Assembly: GCA_023135195.1 (NCBI GenBank)
Contig: JAGLTQ010000077.1
Coordinates: 1-37,155 of the forward strand
DNA from: Gammaproteobacteria bacterium
GTDB lineage: Bacteria; Pseudomonadota; Gammaproteobacteria; UBA6429; Thiohalophilaceae
Direction of reading: 5' to 3'
DNA length: 37,155 nucleotides
A program made the translations under genes and the position numbers. Below are positions 25,934 through 35,948 of this stretch, in pieces (position 1 is the stretch's first letter; each line of letters opens with the position of its first letter). Under the pieces are notes generated by a model that saw only the letters and a program-made list of their open reading frames with translations, was not told the DNA's origin and searched no databases.

Positions 25934-25970
25934 CGTCCAGCCCAACTACGTCTCGGAGCTGGACGTTTTT
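25934..25970 (+). terminator. Intrinsic terminator of trxA
   Basis: CGTCCAGC (25934-25941) pairs with GCTGGACG (25958-25965) across a 16-base loop, followed by TTTTT. It separates trxA from the rho leader. The 222 bases from here to the rho start hold nothing else recognisable; in E. coli the rho leader mediates autogenous control. Confidence 0.75.
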
Positions 25971-26192
25971 AGATTTTAGTGCTAATGTACATAGCATAAT
26001 TAATTTCAAAACTATTTAATCATTTCGCTGAGCTGATCTTTAAAGATAGCAAGCGGCAAAATCTCAAAAACTTCAAAAACAAACTTAAAAACCAGTACGC
26101 CGTAATTCCGCCTTCGCGCAACTCCGTGTCGTATCCAAATAAAATAAAACGTCTAAACAACTCATTAACCAGCAATTAAAGAACCCTCAAAC

Positions 26193-27449
26193 ATGAATCT
26201 ATCTGAACTCAAAAAAAATCCCGTCCCTGAACTTATTAAAATTGCTTCTGGAATGGGTATCGACAACCTTTCTCGCTCTCGTAAACAAGATATTATTTTT
26301 TCCATTCTGAAATCCCACGCCAAAAGCGGTGAGGATATATACGGAGATGGCGTATTAGAAATCTTACAGGATGGTTTTGGATTTTTACGATCGGCAGACA
26401 GTTCATACCTTGCCGGCCCCGATGATATTTATGTTTCACCCAGCCAGATTCGACGTTTTAACCTGCGCACCGGTGATACCGTTGCTGGAAAAATTCGTCC
26501 ACCTAAAGATGGTGAGCGCTATTTTGCTTTGCTCAAGGTCAATGAAATTAATTTTGATTCTCCGGAAAATTCCAAACACAAGGTTTTATTTGAAAACTTA
26601 ACGCCGCTGCACCCAACTGAGCGTCTTCAACTGGAAGTGGGTAATGGCAGCAGCGAAGATATGACTGCTCGAATTATTGACCTCACGGCTCCAATAGGAA
26701 AGGGTCAACGTGGACTGATTGTTTCTCCGCCTAAAGCGGGTAAAACAATGATGCTGCATGATATTGCCCATGCCATCGCTCACAATCATCCTGAATGTCA
26801 CTTAATCGTCTTATTGATTGATGAGCGTCCGGAAGAAGTAACCGAAATGTCACGCTCAGTCCGTGGTGAAGTGGTTTCATCAACATTTGATGAACCTGCC
26901 AGCCGCCATGTTCAGGTTGCTGAAATGGTCATTGAAAAAGCGAAACGTCTGGTTGAACATAAAAAAGATGTGGTGATTCTACTTGATTCAATTACCCGTC
27001 TCGCTCGAGCTTATAACACCGTAATTCCTTCATCCGGTAAGGTTCTCACCGGTGGTGTTGATGCTAACGCTTTACACCGTCCAAAACGTTTCTTTGGTGC
27101 TGCGCGTAACATTGAAGAAGGTGGCTCTCTAACGATTCTCGCGACGGCTCTGGTTGAAACAGGTTCTCGTATGGATGACGTTATTTATGAAGAATTCAAA
27201 GGTACCGGTAACATGGAAATCCATCTTGATCGCAAGATGGCCGAAAAACGTCTCTATCCTGCGATTAATATTAATCGCTCCGGTACGCGTCGTGAAGAAT
27301 TATTGACTAAACCTGATGAACTGCAAAAAATGTGGATCTTAAGAAAAGTTGTTCATGACATGGATGAAATTGCTTCAATGGAATTTTTGCATGATCGCCT
27401 GAAAGCCACTAAAACCAATAATGAGTTCTTTGATTCCATGAAGAAATAG
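26193..27449 (+). CDS. rho: Transcription termination factor Rho
   Basis: Hexameric RNA-dependent ATPase that ends transcription at rut sites. 418 residues (E. coli 419). Helical N domain with [21 protein letters not shown]; cold-shock-like RNA-binding domain [20 protein letters not shown] and [18 protein letters not shown]; Walker A region [20 protein letters not shown]; Walker [18 protein letters not shown] loop [13 protein letters not shown] loop [20 protein letters not shown]; arginine finger region [17 protein letters not shown]. The long untranslated leader is A-rich and may hold autogenous Rho sites. Confidence 0.98.
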   Translation: MNLSELKKNPVPELIKIASGMGIDNLSRSRKQDIIFSILKSHAKSGEDIYGDGVLEILQDGFGFLRSADSSYLAGPDDIYVSPSQIRRFNLRTGDTVAGKIRPPKDGERYFALLKVNEINFDSPENSKHKVLFENLTPLHPTERLQLEVGNGSSEDMTARIIDLTAPIGKGQRGLIVSPPKAGKTMMLHDIAHAIAHNHPECHLIVLLIDERPEEVTEMSRSVRGEVVSSTFDEPASRHVQVAEMVIEKAKRLVEHKKDVVILLDSITRLARAYNTVIPSSGKVLTGGVDANALHRPKRFFGAARNIEEGGSLTILATALVETGSRMDDVIYEEFKGTGNMEIHLDRKMAEKRLYPAININRSGTRREELLTKPDELQKMWILRKVVHDMDEIASMEFLHDRLKATKTNNEFFDSMKK

Positions 27450-27486
27450 AGAAATAAGAACTAAAATATCAATTTAGCTAATTTAA

Positions 27487-27518
27487 GGGGGGGAATGTTC
27501 AATTACCCCCTTTTTTTA
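27487..27518 (+). terminator. Intrinsic terminator of rho
   Basis: A run of G at 27487-27493 pairs with CCCCC (27506-27510), with an imperfect AAT/ATT inner stem, followed by seven T. 38 bases after the rho stop. Confidence 0.85.
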
Positions 27519-27598
27519 TACCCCGGCTTAAATCTTAAGCTTCTTTCTTTTTCTTAATAAGATAGATCTATTACATCAAGTAATTTCTAGATAAATAG

Positions 27599-27633
27599 TG
27601 TGTGATTTTTGACAAACAGACAAAAATCACACA
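27599..27633. repeat. Perfect 13-bp inverted repeat upstream of the DUF3135 gene
   Basis: TGTGTGATTTTTG (27599-27611) and CAAAAATCACACA (27621-27633) are exact inverted partners around ACAAACAGA. No T run follows on either strand, so it does not look like an ordinary terminator. It lies about 110 bases before the DUF3135 start. It might be an operator for a dimeric regulator or a leader hairpin. Confidence 0.8.
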
Positions 27634-27740
27634 TGCTAAGCCTCAGATTACATAGAAATTTGATGTTATCGGCTGTTTGGAAACAGTTTTGAACTAGCCT
27701 TAATTTCTAATTATTGCGTTTATTGAAAAGGACGGGGCAC

Positions 27741-28085
27741 ATGTCAGATATTTCAATTTGTGAAATCGATTTTGAGAAGTGGATGATGCTGGCTTCTTCA
27801 GAACCCAACAGTTTTGAACAGCTAAGACAGGATAAAATATCTGAATTAATTGAGAGCGCACCCGAAAAACATCAACATCGGCTACGTTGCCTGCAATGGC
27901 GTATCGATCAAATCCGTGAAAAAAATAGTGCCTCTCCTATGGCGGCCTGCATCGCTATTTCTGGACTCATGTGGGATACATTTGGACATCTTAGTGAATT
28001 ACTTCAATCTCAAGCTGAAAGTGGCTTATCTGCTCCCATACCTGTAACGCAAGCGAAGATTATCCCTTTTCCAGCCAAAGCTTAA
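27741..28085 (+). CDS. DUF3135 family protein
   Basis: 114 residues, soluble, all-helical in appearance. FEKWMMLASSEPNSFEQLRQ, APEKHQHRLRCLQWRIDQIR and MAACIAISGLMWDTFGHLSE match the pattern of DUF3135, a short family of gammaproteobacteria. Function unknown. Start chosen at the ATG with the ribosome site AAGGACGGGG, giving MSDISICEIDFEKW; a start 27 bases earlier has no such site. No operon partner: rpmE begins 168 bases later with its own promoter. Confidence 0.85.
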   Translation: MSDISICEIDFEKWMMLASSEPNSFEQLRQDKISELIESAPEKHQHRLRCLQWRIDQIREKNSASPMAACIAISGLMWDTFGHLSELLQSQAESGLSAPIPVTQAKIIPFPAKA

Positions 28086-28124
28086 AAATCATCTAATAAA
28101 AACATCTCTAATCTCGATTAAAGC

Positions 28125-28153
28125 TTGCTGTAACACGACCTTTTACGTATCAT
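28125..28153 (+). promoter_or_regulatory. Probable promoter of rpmE
   Basis: TTGCTG (28125-28130) and TATCAT (28148-28153) are spaced by 17 bases. The leader that follows (about 95 bases) holds three spaced taaga units at 28185-28215, TAAGATGTT twice and then TAAGAAATCTTA, the last being a palindrome; L31 leaders regulated by the protein are known in gammaproteobacteria. Confidence 0.55.
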
Positions 28154-28253
28154 CGCCCGTCCAATAATGTGCATGGTGCTTATTTAAGATGTTTAAGATG
28201 TTTAAGAAATCTTAAGCTGGTGGCGATGCTCTGATTAAATAGAGGTCTTTAAA

Positions 28254-28457
28254 ATGAAAGCTGAAATCCATCCAGCCTACGAAGAAATTACAGTAACGTG
28301 CAGCTGTGGCAATGTTTTTAAAACTCGCTCAGCAAGTTGCAATGATCAAACAATTGAAGTTTGTTCACAATGCCACCCGTTCTTCACTGGCAAACAAAAA
28401 TTATTAGATACTGCAGGACGTGTCGACAAGTTCAACCAGAAGTACGGCAAAAAATAA
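28254..28457 (+). CDS. rpmE: 50S ribosomal protein bL31 (zinc-binding form)
   Basis: 67 residues. [20 protein letters not shown] and [20 protein letters not shown] match E. coli L31. C16, C18, C37 and C40 form the zinc site of the C+ type; the paralogue without cysteines (YkgM/RpmE2) is usually induced when zinc is scarce. Ribosome site AGAGG about 9 bases before the start. It has its own promoter, and its terminator lies inside the next gene. Confidence 0.97.
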   Translation: MKAEIHPAYEEITVTCSCGNVFKTRSASCNDQTIEVCSQCHPFFTGKQKLLDTAGRVDKFNQKYGKK

Positions 28458-28469
28458 TTTATTTTTGTC

Positions 28470-29276
28470 ATGTCTGGCAGTTCACAGGTACATCAAAAAG
28501 CGTCCAAATGGACGCTTTTTGTTTTTATCGCTTTATCAATTTGCCTTCCAGCGAAAGTAAGTGCTGATACTTGCGCTGCTCAACTTTTTCATGAAACAGT
28601 AAACGTCTCGCATATTTATGATGGTGATACCATCCGCTTAACTGATGGTCGTAAACTGCGTCTTATTGGTATTAATACTCCTGAGCGAGGTCGTGATGGT
28701 AATAAAGACCAGCCATTCTACCTTTCTGCAAAAAAACAACTTCAGCAAATTGTAAAAAATAATAAAAACCAACTAAAAATTGTTTTAGGTAAAGAAAAAA
28801 ACGACCGTTATAAACGTTTGCTTGCTCATGTTTTCACAATCAATGGTAAAAATATAAGTGCAACTTTACTCAGAAATGGGCAAGGTTTTAGTATCACTAT
28901 TCCACCAAATATTCGATTTCTTAACTGTTATAAAAATGCCGAAAAAGAAGCACAAAATAATAAACGTGGTATTTGGAATCATGCTTTTAGCAAACCAATT
29001 AGAGCATCTTCTATATCTAATTCAACACTCGGCTTTCAGAGGGCGTCAGGTACAGTAAAACGTATAGGTAAAAGTCGTTCATCTTTTTGGCTAAATCTTG
29101 ATGCAAATTTTGCGATACGTATTCTGAAAAAAGATTTGCCTTATTTTAATTCTGTACATCCAAAAACATTACTTCACCATCACCTGACTGTTCGAGGCTG
29201 GGTATACAAAAAAAATAAAGAATTCCGTATGACGGTACACCATCCAGCTTCATTACAAATACATGCTACTGACTGA
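28470..29276 (+). CDS. Secreted thermonuclease-family nuclease (SNase domain)
   Basis: 268 residues. Signal peptide with core TLFVFIALSICLPA, cleavage near VSA (residues 30-32). SNase domain about 40-165: NVSHIYDGDTIRLTDG, then the catalytic Arg and Glu in LRLIGINTPERGR and the second Arg region in EKNDRYKRLLAHVF; RGIWN closes the domain. The last 90 residues look like a separate beta domain (ASGTVKRIGKSRSSFWLNLD). It starts 12 bases after rpmE with no visible ribosome site. Its first codons are also the rpmE terminator stem, and the T-rich arm encodes the hydrophobic signal residues; no other in-frame start would keep the signal peptide. Likely degrades nucleic acid in the periplasm or outside. 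Confidence 0.85.
   Translation: MSGSSQVHQKASKWTLFVFIALSICLPAKVSADTCAAQLFHETVNVSHIYDGDTIRLTDGRKLRLIGINTPERGRDGNKDQPFYLSAKKQLQQIVKNNKNQLKIVLGKEKNDRYKRLLAHVFTINGKNISATLLRNGQGFSITIPPNIRFLNCYKNAEKEAQNNKRGIWNHAFSKPIRASSISNSTLGFQRASGTVKRIGKSRSSFWLNLDANFAIRILKKDLPYFNSVHPKTLLHHHLTVRGWVYKKNKEFRMTVHHPASLQIHATD
28495..28526 (+). terminator. rpmE terminator embedded in the nuclease coding sequence
   Basis: AAAAAGCGTCC (28495-28505) and GGACGCTTTTT (28510-28520) form a perfect 11-bp stem with an AAAT loop, followed by GTTTTT. It lies 38 bases after the rpmE stop and within codons 9-19 of the nuclease (QKASKWTLFVF). Confidence 0.9.
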
Positions 29277-29327
29277 ATACTCTTCTGCTGTTACACTTTC
29301 GAACATATTTAATTTAAAGGATTGGAC

Positions 29328-30563
29328 ATGACTGGAAAAAAACTCACTGCCGAAGAACTCAAACAAGCGGCTCTTCACTATCATGCTCATCCCGTTGCAG
29401 GAAAGACCGCAACCGCATTAACTAAACCTTGTGATACTCAGGAAGATCTCAGTCTTGCTTACACTCCCGGCGTTGCCGCACCTGTCCGTGCAATCGCAGA
29501 AGATCCTGAGGCCGCATATCAATATACCAATAAAGGTAACCTTATTGCCGTTATCACCGATGGTTCCGCCGTTTTAGGGTTAGGTAATGTTGGTGCGCTC
29601 GCCGGCAAACCTGTTATGGAAGGTAAAGCTGTTTTATTTAAAAAATTTGCTGATATTGATGTTATGGATATTGAAGTCAATACAGATTCGATTGAAGATT
29701 TTGTGAAAACGGTAAAAAATATTTCTCCCACCTTTGGTGGAATCAATCTTGAAGACATTGCCGCACCACGATGTTTTGAAATAGAAAAATCACTTATAGA
29801 ACAGCTTAATATTCCAGTCTTTCATGATGACCAACATGGTACTGCCATTATCATTGCTGCCGGGTTATTAAATGCACTCGAAATAAGCGACCGTGAAATT
29901 GAAAAAGCACACATCGTTTGTTTAGGTGCAGGAGCAGCAGGTATTGCCGCAATGCGTATGCTAAAAAGTTTAGGTGCTCGAAAAATATATTTAGTAGATC
30001 GCAAAGGTGTTGTTTATAACGGCCGTGAAGAAGTAAATAAATATAAACAGGAATTCTCTCGAGAGTCCTCTCGTCGAACATTAGCAGACGCAATGAATGG
30101 CGCGGATGTTTTTATCGGTGTCTCAGGCCCCAATTTATTAAAACCTGAAATGCTGGAAACAATGGCAGCAAACCCGATTGTTTTTGCCTTATCAAATCCA
30201 GATCCGGAAATTAATCCTGAACTGGCAAGAAAAACTCGTGATGATATTATTTTAGCAACAGGCCGAAGCGACTATCCGAACCAGGTAAATAATGTTTTAG
30301 GTTTTCCATTTATTTTTCGTGGTGCATTAGATGTAAGAGCGACCTGTATAAATACTGAAATGCAAATTGCTGCTGTTAAAGCCCTTGCTGCTTTAACAAA
30401 AGAACCTGTGCCTCAAAGTGTATTAGATGCTTATGGTGTTGATAAACTTGAGTTTGGCAAAGATTATATTATTCCAAAACCCTTTGACACACGTTTGCAG
30501 GATTATGTTCCCAAAGCTGTTGCAGAAGCCGCTGTTGATACTGGTGTTGCTAAAGATCGTTAA
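29328..30563 (+). CDS. maeB: NADP-type malic enzyme, short form without the phosphotransacetylase-like domain
   Basis: Oxidative decarboxylation of malate to pyruvate. 411 residues against about 750 for E. coli MaeB; it ends after the NAD(P) domain, so the C-terminal Pta-like regulatory domain is absent. Marks: LSLAYTPGVAAPVRAIAEDP, LIAVITDGSAVLGLGNVGALA, PVMEGKAVLFKKFADIDVMD, INLEDIAAPRCFEIE, PVFHDDQHGTAI, dinucleotide fold IVCLGAGAAGIAAMRML and FALSNPDPEINPE. The start is ATG, 6 bases after AAGGA; TTG at 29322 is less likely. A palindromic repeat follows 16 bases after the stop. Confidence 0.92.
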   Translation: MTGKKLTAEELKQAALHYHAHPVAGKTATALTKPCDTQEDLSLAYTPGVAAPVRAIAEDPEAAYQYTNKGNLIAVITDGSAVLGLGNVGALAGKPVMEGKAVLFKKFADIDVMDIEVNTDSIEDFVKTVKNISPTFGGINLEDIAAPRCFEIEKSLIEQLNIPVFHDDQHGTAIIIAAGLLNALEISDREIEKAHIVCLGAGAAGIAAMRMLKSLGARKIYLVDRKGVVYNGREEVNKYKQEFSRESSRRTLADAMNGADVFIGVSGPNLLKPEMLETMAANPIVFALSNPDPEINPELARKTRDDIILATGRSDYPNQVNNVLGFPFIFRGALDVRATCINTEMQIAAVKALAALTKEPVPQSVLDAYGVDKLEFGKDYIIPKPFDTRLQDYVPKAVAEAAVDTGVAKDR

Positions 30564-30579
30564 AAGTCTAAAAAAGATT

Positions 30580-30752
30580 AGCCACCAAGGGCACGAAGAA
30601 CACCAAGAAAAGAATTTTATAAGTTTTATCGTTACTCCATCCACGAGGAAGACAAAGCTTACCAAGTATATGGTATTAAAAACCCCGAGCCCCCAATGTC
30701 CCAGTGGTTTATTTTCTATTTATTCTTCGTGTTCTTCGTGCCCTTGGTGGCT
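30580..30752. repeat. Long palindromic repeat after maeB (ccaccaagggcac type)
   Basis: The left arm (30580-30609) begins agccaccaagggcacgaaga, the right arm (30723-30752) is its inverted partner ending cgtgcccttggtggct; 29 of 30 positions match. The flanks aaaagat and atctttt extend the symmetry. The 113-base centre has no gene. It fills the convergent gap between maeB and the next gene, and its outer stem with T-rich flanks could end transcription from both sides. This is a third repeat family in the window. Confidence 0.85.
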
Positions 30753-30763
30753 ATCTTTTAGTT

Positions 30764-31366
30764 TTATCCAGAACTATTCAACAATAACTCAACATCGCTA
30801 ACACTTGCCCGTTGCACAGGTTTACCGTCTATCGGGCTTAATGGGATTTGTTTTTGCTTGGGTAAAAACACTGTCAATTCAACACGGACTTCATCCACAA
30901 TAAATTCATAGGTTGAATAATTTTGAAACTGATCAATGCCTATTCTTAAACGTCGTTCACCAAGTTCATGGGGGATTTTTTTATCTTGTAAATAAAAACC
31001 GATACTTTCCACTGTTTCTGCAAAAAGGTGGATACGTATTACCGAATGTTCATCAGCGGTGCCACTTAAAACACTACCGACTAACTTCGGATGAAAGTCG
31101 TTTAGAAAATGCATCGCTTCTATAGCAACCTGACGTAGGTGCTGTAAATTTTCAGGCTGACTACTTGCACGAAATAATCGCTGATATTCTACTAAAGCAG
31201 ATTCTATTTCAGAATTACTGGGTAAACTTGTTGTATCAGCTGCTCCAAGCTGTTGTGCGGCTTTTTGTTTTGCTGATTGAAAATCGCGATTGCCACTATC
31301 CAGTAATATTTGTGCGGCTCGCTGCGCCAGATGCTGGCGCATATGATTATGATCACGTTGCGACAT
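30764..31366 (-). CDS. Conserved nucleotidyltransferase-like protein of unknown function
   Basis: 200 residues, soluble. An N-terminal helical part (MRQHLAQRAAQILLDSGNRDFQSAKQKAAQQLG) is followed by HPKLVGSVLSGTADEHSVIRIHLFAETVESIGFYLQ. The G-S-x8-D-E-H-S-x-I-x-I-H-L-F segment resembles the GS...D-D pattern of nucleotidyltransferases, with weak metal residues. DEVRVELTVFLPKQKQIP and PIDGKPVQRASVSDVELLL close it. I recall this as a conserved gammaproteobacterial protein without known function. The start is 31 bases after the mrcA stop, so it may be co-transcribed with mrcA. Confidence 0.8.
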   Translation of the reverse strand: MSQRDHNHMRQHLAQRAAQILLDSGNRDFQSAKQKAAQQLGAADTTSLPSNSEIESALVEYQRLFRASSQPENLQHLRQVAIEAMHFLNDFHPKLVGSVLSGTADEHSVIRIHLFAETVESIGFYLQDKKIPHELGERRLRIGIDQFQNYSTYEFIVDEVRVELTVFLPKQKQIPLSPIDGKPVQRASVSDVELLLNSSG

Positions 31367-31397
31367 ACGAGAAAACCTTTTTCAAATTATTATTCGA

Positions 31398-34052
31398 TTA
31401 AAAAATATCTTCTGTTATGTCAGCAGGCCTTGCTTCAGTCGTAACATCTGTTTGTTCATTATCAATAAACTCTGTTTGCTCGGTCGGAACCTGATCTGCA
31501 AGGAAAAACTCAAAAATTGCATCTTTCGTTTTCGCATTGGCCAACTGCCCGGTCATCGGATCGATTCGAACAGAAACTAAACCTGGGGGTTGCTCAAGCT
31601 CTTTTTCTTCAACACCAGCTAATGCATCACGCATGAAATCTACCCACATCGGTAAAGCGGCTCGCGCACCGGTTTCACGATCACCCAATGGCCGCGGATT
31701 ATCAAAACCAACCCATGCAATCGTTGCTAAATCTGCATTGAAACCTGTGAACCAGGCATCGCGTTGATCATTGGTTGTTCCCGTTTTCCCCGCTAAATCT
31801 CTGCGCCCGATAACCAGGGCACGACGACCCGTTCCAAAACGAATGACATCTCTCATCATCGTGTTAATCAAAAATGCAGTTTGTGGCGATAATATCTGTT
31901 CTGCTAACTTTAATGGCACAGGGCCCTGGTTAACTTCTAAACGTTCCTGCTCATCCATTAAAGAAAGAAATGATTCACTTAAATCGGCTGGCAACATGGG
32001 TAATGCCGTGGCGACATTTTCTTTCTTGGAATTTTTATTTTTTTGTTTATCTTCACCTTCATCTAAAGAAAGATCTTCTTTTCGACATGCTCGACAAACT
32101 TTCGCAGGCTGCGCCATGAAAACGATTTTATCTTTTGCGCCAACAATATAATCAATCAAATAGGGGTTAACGCGATAACCACCGTTAGCAAACACAGTAT
32201 AACCCGTTGCCAAATCATATGGTGTTAATGAACCACTGCCTAAAGCAAGTGACAAATTACGGGGTAACATCTTACGGGTAAAACCAAATTGCTTGATATA
32301 GCGAATGGCATAACCAATTCCTATATCTCGCAATAAACGGATCGAAACTAAATTACGAGACTTAATAAGAGCCAAACGTAAACGGGTATCACCGTAAAAT
32401 TTTCCACTGTAATTTTCAGGACGCCAGGTATCTTCTAATCCTGGCGCATCAAATACCACCGGGGCATCAGCAATTATGCTGGCCGCGGTATATCCTTTAT
32501 CTAATGCGGCAGTGTATATAAAAGGTTTAAAACTTGAACCCGGTTGACGTTGAGCCTGAATAGCTCGATTAAATTTACTTTCATAAAAATCAAAACCTCC
32601 ATTAAGTGCTTCGATTGCGCCGTCTTCCGGCGCTAACGAAACGAGAGCACCGCCAACTGTTGGTTTTTGTGCCAACCAGCTGCATCCCGGTTTTGCGGAA
32701 GGAACCGTATATATAATATCTCCTTCTTTTAAGCGCTCATGAGCTGAAGTTAACTTAGCCTCGACCGTATTGTCATCAACATACGTTCGCGCCCATTCAA
32801 TATGTTCCCAGGGTAAGTGCACAACCTTATTTTCAGCGGTATAGGCATACGCTTCTTTGTCATTAACCTGAAAAACAAGTGACGGAATGAGGTTGCCAAA
32901 TGTGGGGATTTTATTTAACTCTTTACGCCAAATTATGAATTCATCTAATTCCTCAATTTCTGCTTTAATGACAACTGAATTTTCTTTCGCTGCCTTTTCC
33001 GGGGTAGCTTGATTTAATACCTTATCAGCCGAGGCTTTTTCGGAGGTTTCTGCTACCGAATTTAAATCAAAGAATCCTAAATGACCTCGATAGCCGTGTC
33101 GCCTGTCGTAATCCAATAAAGCATTACGTAAAGCATTGTTTGCTGCACGCTGCCTTTCAGCATTTACAGTCGTGTAAACACTATAACCACCGGTGTAAGC
33201 TGCAGAACCATATCGCGCAACCATTTCAGTTCGCACCATCTCTGCTATATAAGGTGCTTCCAGTTCAATATCCTGCCCATGAACTTTTGCCAGATCAGGC
33301 GTTGCCAGTGCTGCTTGATAAGCCTCTTCATCTATATAATCTAAAATTTGCATGCGGCCTAAAACATAATTACGACGAATGAGTGCGCGCTGAGGATTGT
33401 TAATGGGGTTATAACTTGATGGTGCTTTAGGTAAACCTGCCACCATGGCAAATTCTGGAATAGTTAACTCATTAAGAGCTTTACCGTAATAAACTTGTGC
33501 AGCAGCTGAAAAACCATAAGAACGCTTGCCGAGATATATTTTATTTAAATATAAAGCCAGAATTTCTTCTTTACTTAAAAAACCTTCAATCTTAAAAGCG
33601 AGGAAAATTTCATTTAATTTACGCAAATAGGTTTTTTCACGGCTTAGAAAGAAGTTTCGCGCGACCTGCATGGTAATCGTACTACCACCTTGGCCTTTTT
33701 TACCTGTTTTAATCAAATGAACGACTGCACGTAAAATCCCCTGATAATCAACGCCGGGATGCTCAAAAAAGCGATCATCTTCCGCGGCCAAAACCGCATT
33801 AATGAGATGTTGGGGAAACTCTTCATATTTAAGAGGGGTACGCTTCATCTCGCCAAATTCAGCGATCAATTCCCCATTTTTAGCATAAACACGTAAAGGA
33901 ACCTGTAATTGTACGTCTTTTAACGTTTCTATTCCGGGTAATCGAGGTGTGAGGTATAAATACGCACCCGCAATAAATAAACCTGCCAATATCCCGCCAA
34001 GCAACACCAAAATTCCAAAGATTTTCAGAGACTTCTTATAAATTAACTTCAT
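31398..34052 (-). CDS. mrcA: Penicillin-binding protein 1A (class A, bifunctional)
   Basis: Peptidoglycan glycosyltransferase and transpeptidase in the inner membrane facing the periplasm. 884 residues. One span (FGILVLLGGILAGLFIAGAY). GT51 domain about 55-230 with AAEDDRFFEHPGVDYQGI, GGSTITMQVARNFFLS and LALYLNKIYLGKRSYGFSAA. An OB-like insert (about 315-430) is typical of PBP1A. Transpeptidase: SSFK near residue 505 (QPGSSFKPFIYTAALD), KSRN, and KTGTT near 755 (LAGKTGTTNDQRDAWF). An insert near 660 has CRAC and a charged KQKNKNSKKEN stretch. Divergent from pilM, a conserved arrangement. Confidence 0.97.
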   Translation of the reverse strand: MKLIYKKSLKIFGILVLLGGILAGLFIAGAYLYLTPRLPGIETLKDVQLQVPLRVYAKNGELIAEFGEMKRTPLKYEEFPQHLINAVLAAEDDRFFEHPGVDYQGILRAVVHLIKTGKKGQGGSTITMQVARNFFLSREKTYLRKLNEIFLAFKIEGFLSKEEILALYLNKIYLGKRSYGFSAAAQVYYGKALNELTIPEFAMVAGLPKAPSSYNPINNPQRALIRRNYVLGRMQILDYIDEEAYQAALATPDLAKVHGQDIELEAPYIAEMVRTEMVARYGSAAYTGGYSVYTTVNAERQRAANNALRNALLDYDRRHGYRGHLGFFDLNSVAETSEKASADKVLNQATPEKAAKENSVVIKAEIEELDEFIIWRKELNKIPTFGNLIPSLVFQVNDKEAYAYTAENKVVHLPWEHIEWARTYVDDNTVEAKLTSAHERLKEGDIIYTVPSAKPGCSWLAQKPTVGGALVSLAPEDGAIEALNGGFDFYESKFNRAIQAQRQPGSSFKPFIYTAALDKGYTAASIIADAPVVFDAPGLEDTWRPENYSGKFYGDTRLRLALIKSRNLVSIRLLRDIGIGYAIRYIKQFGFTRKMLPRNLSLALGSGSLTPYDLATGYTVFANGGYRVNPYLIDYIVGAKDKIVFMAQPAKVCRACRKEDLSLDEGEDKQKNKNSKKENVATALPMLPADLSESFLSLMDEQERLEVNQGPVPLKLAEQILSPQTAFLINTMMRDVIRFGTGRRALVIGRRDLAGKTGTTNDQRDAWFTGFNADLATIAWVGFDNPRPLGDRETGARAALPMWVDFMRDALAGVEEKELEQPPGLVSVRIDPMTGQLANAKTKDAIFEFFLADQVPTEQTEFIDNEQTDVTTEARPADITEDIF

Positions 34053-34293
34053 ATACCCACACTATATTAATGTTCTGTCTGAAAATACCGATGCCTTCAC
34101 ACAAGCAGTAAAGTATATGGGCTCAATGAAAAGCTGTCACTCCTATTTGTTTTTTTTCATTAGATGTCCTATAGTTGACTCAACAACCTAAAGTATTATA
34201 TAAATAACAACCGTAAGCACATGCAAAATAAAGAAAAAAGCATACAACTTAAGAAACAGCTTTAATAACAAATAAGTAAAAAGCAGGCATTGA

Positions 34294-35372
<1,079 letters not shown>

Positions 35373-35373
<1 letters not shown>

Positions 35374-35939
35374 TGGCGCATATTAATTTACTCCCATGGC
35401 GTGAAGAACGACGCAAAGAACAACTTCGTCAATTCCTTACTATGCTTGGTTTGTCGGTTATTCTTATGCTGCTGGTGATTTTAGCGGTACATTTACAATA
35501 TAGCCGCATGATAAGCGCTCAAGAATCACGTAATAATTTCATGAAAAGGGAGATTACCGCGGTAGAAAAACAAATTCGCGAAATCAATGCTCTGGCAAAA
35601 GAAAAAAAGCGCCTGCTGGCTCGTATGGAAGTAATCCAGCAATTACAACGCAACCGTCCTGGCATTGTTCACTTATTTGAAGAAATGGTGAAAGTTATTC
35701 CTGAAGGTGCACATATTAAAAGCCTTACACAAAAAGGTAAGAATTTAACAATTAATGGTATTGCTCAATCTAATGCTCGTGTATCAGCTTATATGAGAAA
35801 TATTGATGGCTCTGACTGGTTAACTAAACCTCAGCTCAATATTATTCAGAAAAAAGGGGCAAAGAAAAAAAGTGATGGACGCGACTTTATATTACGTGCA
35901 GAACAACTAGCACAACCTAAAAAAGAGACTAAAAAATAG
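35373..35939 (+). CDS. pilN: Type IV pilus assembly protein PilN
   Basis: Inner-membrane protein that links PilM to PilO. 188 residues. The cytoplasmic N-terminal motif INLLPWREERRKEQ binds PilM; one span (FLTMLGLSVILMLLVILAVHL) is followed by a coiled-coil region (NFMKREITAVEKQIREINAL) and a ferredoxin-like periplasmic domain (IPEGAHIKSLTQKGKNLTINGIAQSN). Start overlaps the pilM stop by one base, so translation is probably coupled. Confidence 0.96.
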
Positions 35940-35948
35940 ACATTCATT

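Noticed and set aside
30427-30801. 124-codon plus-strand open frame after maeB
   Set aside because: It overlaps the end of maeB in another frame and then runs through the palindromic repeat; the protein is just the translated repeat.
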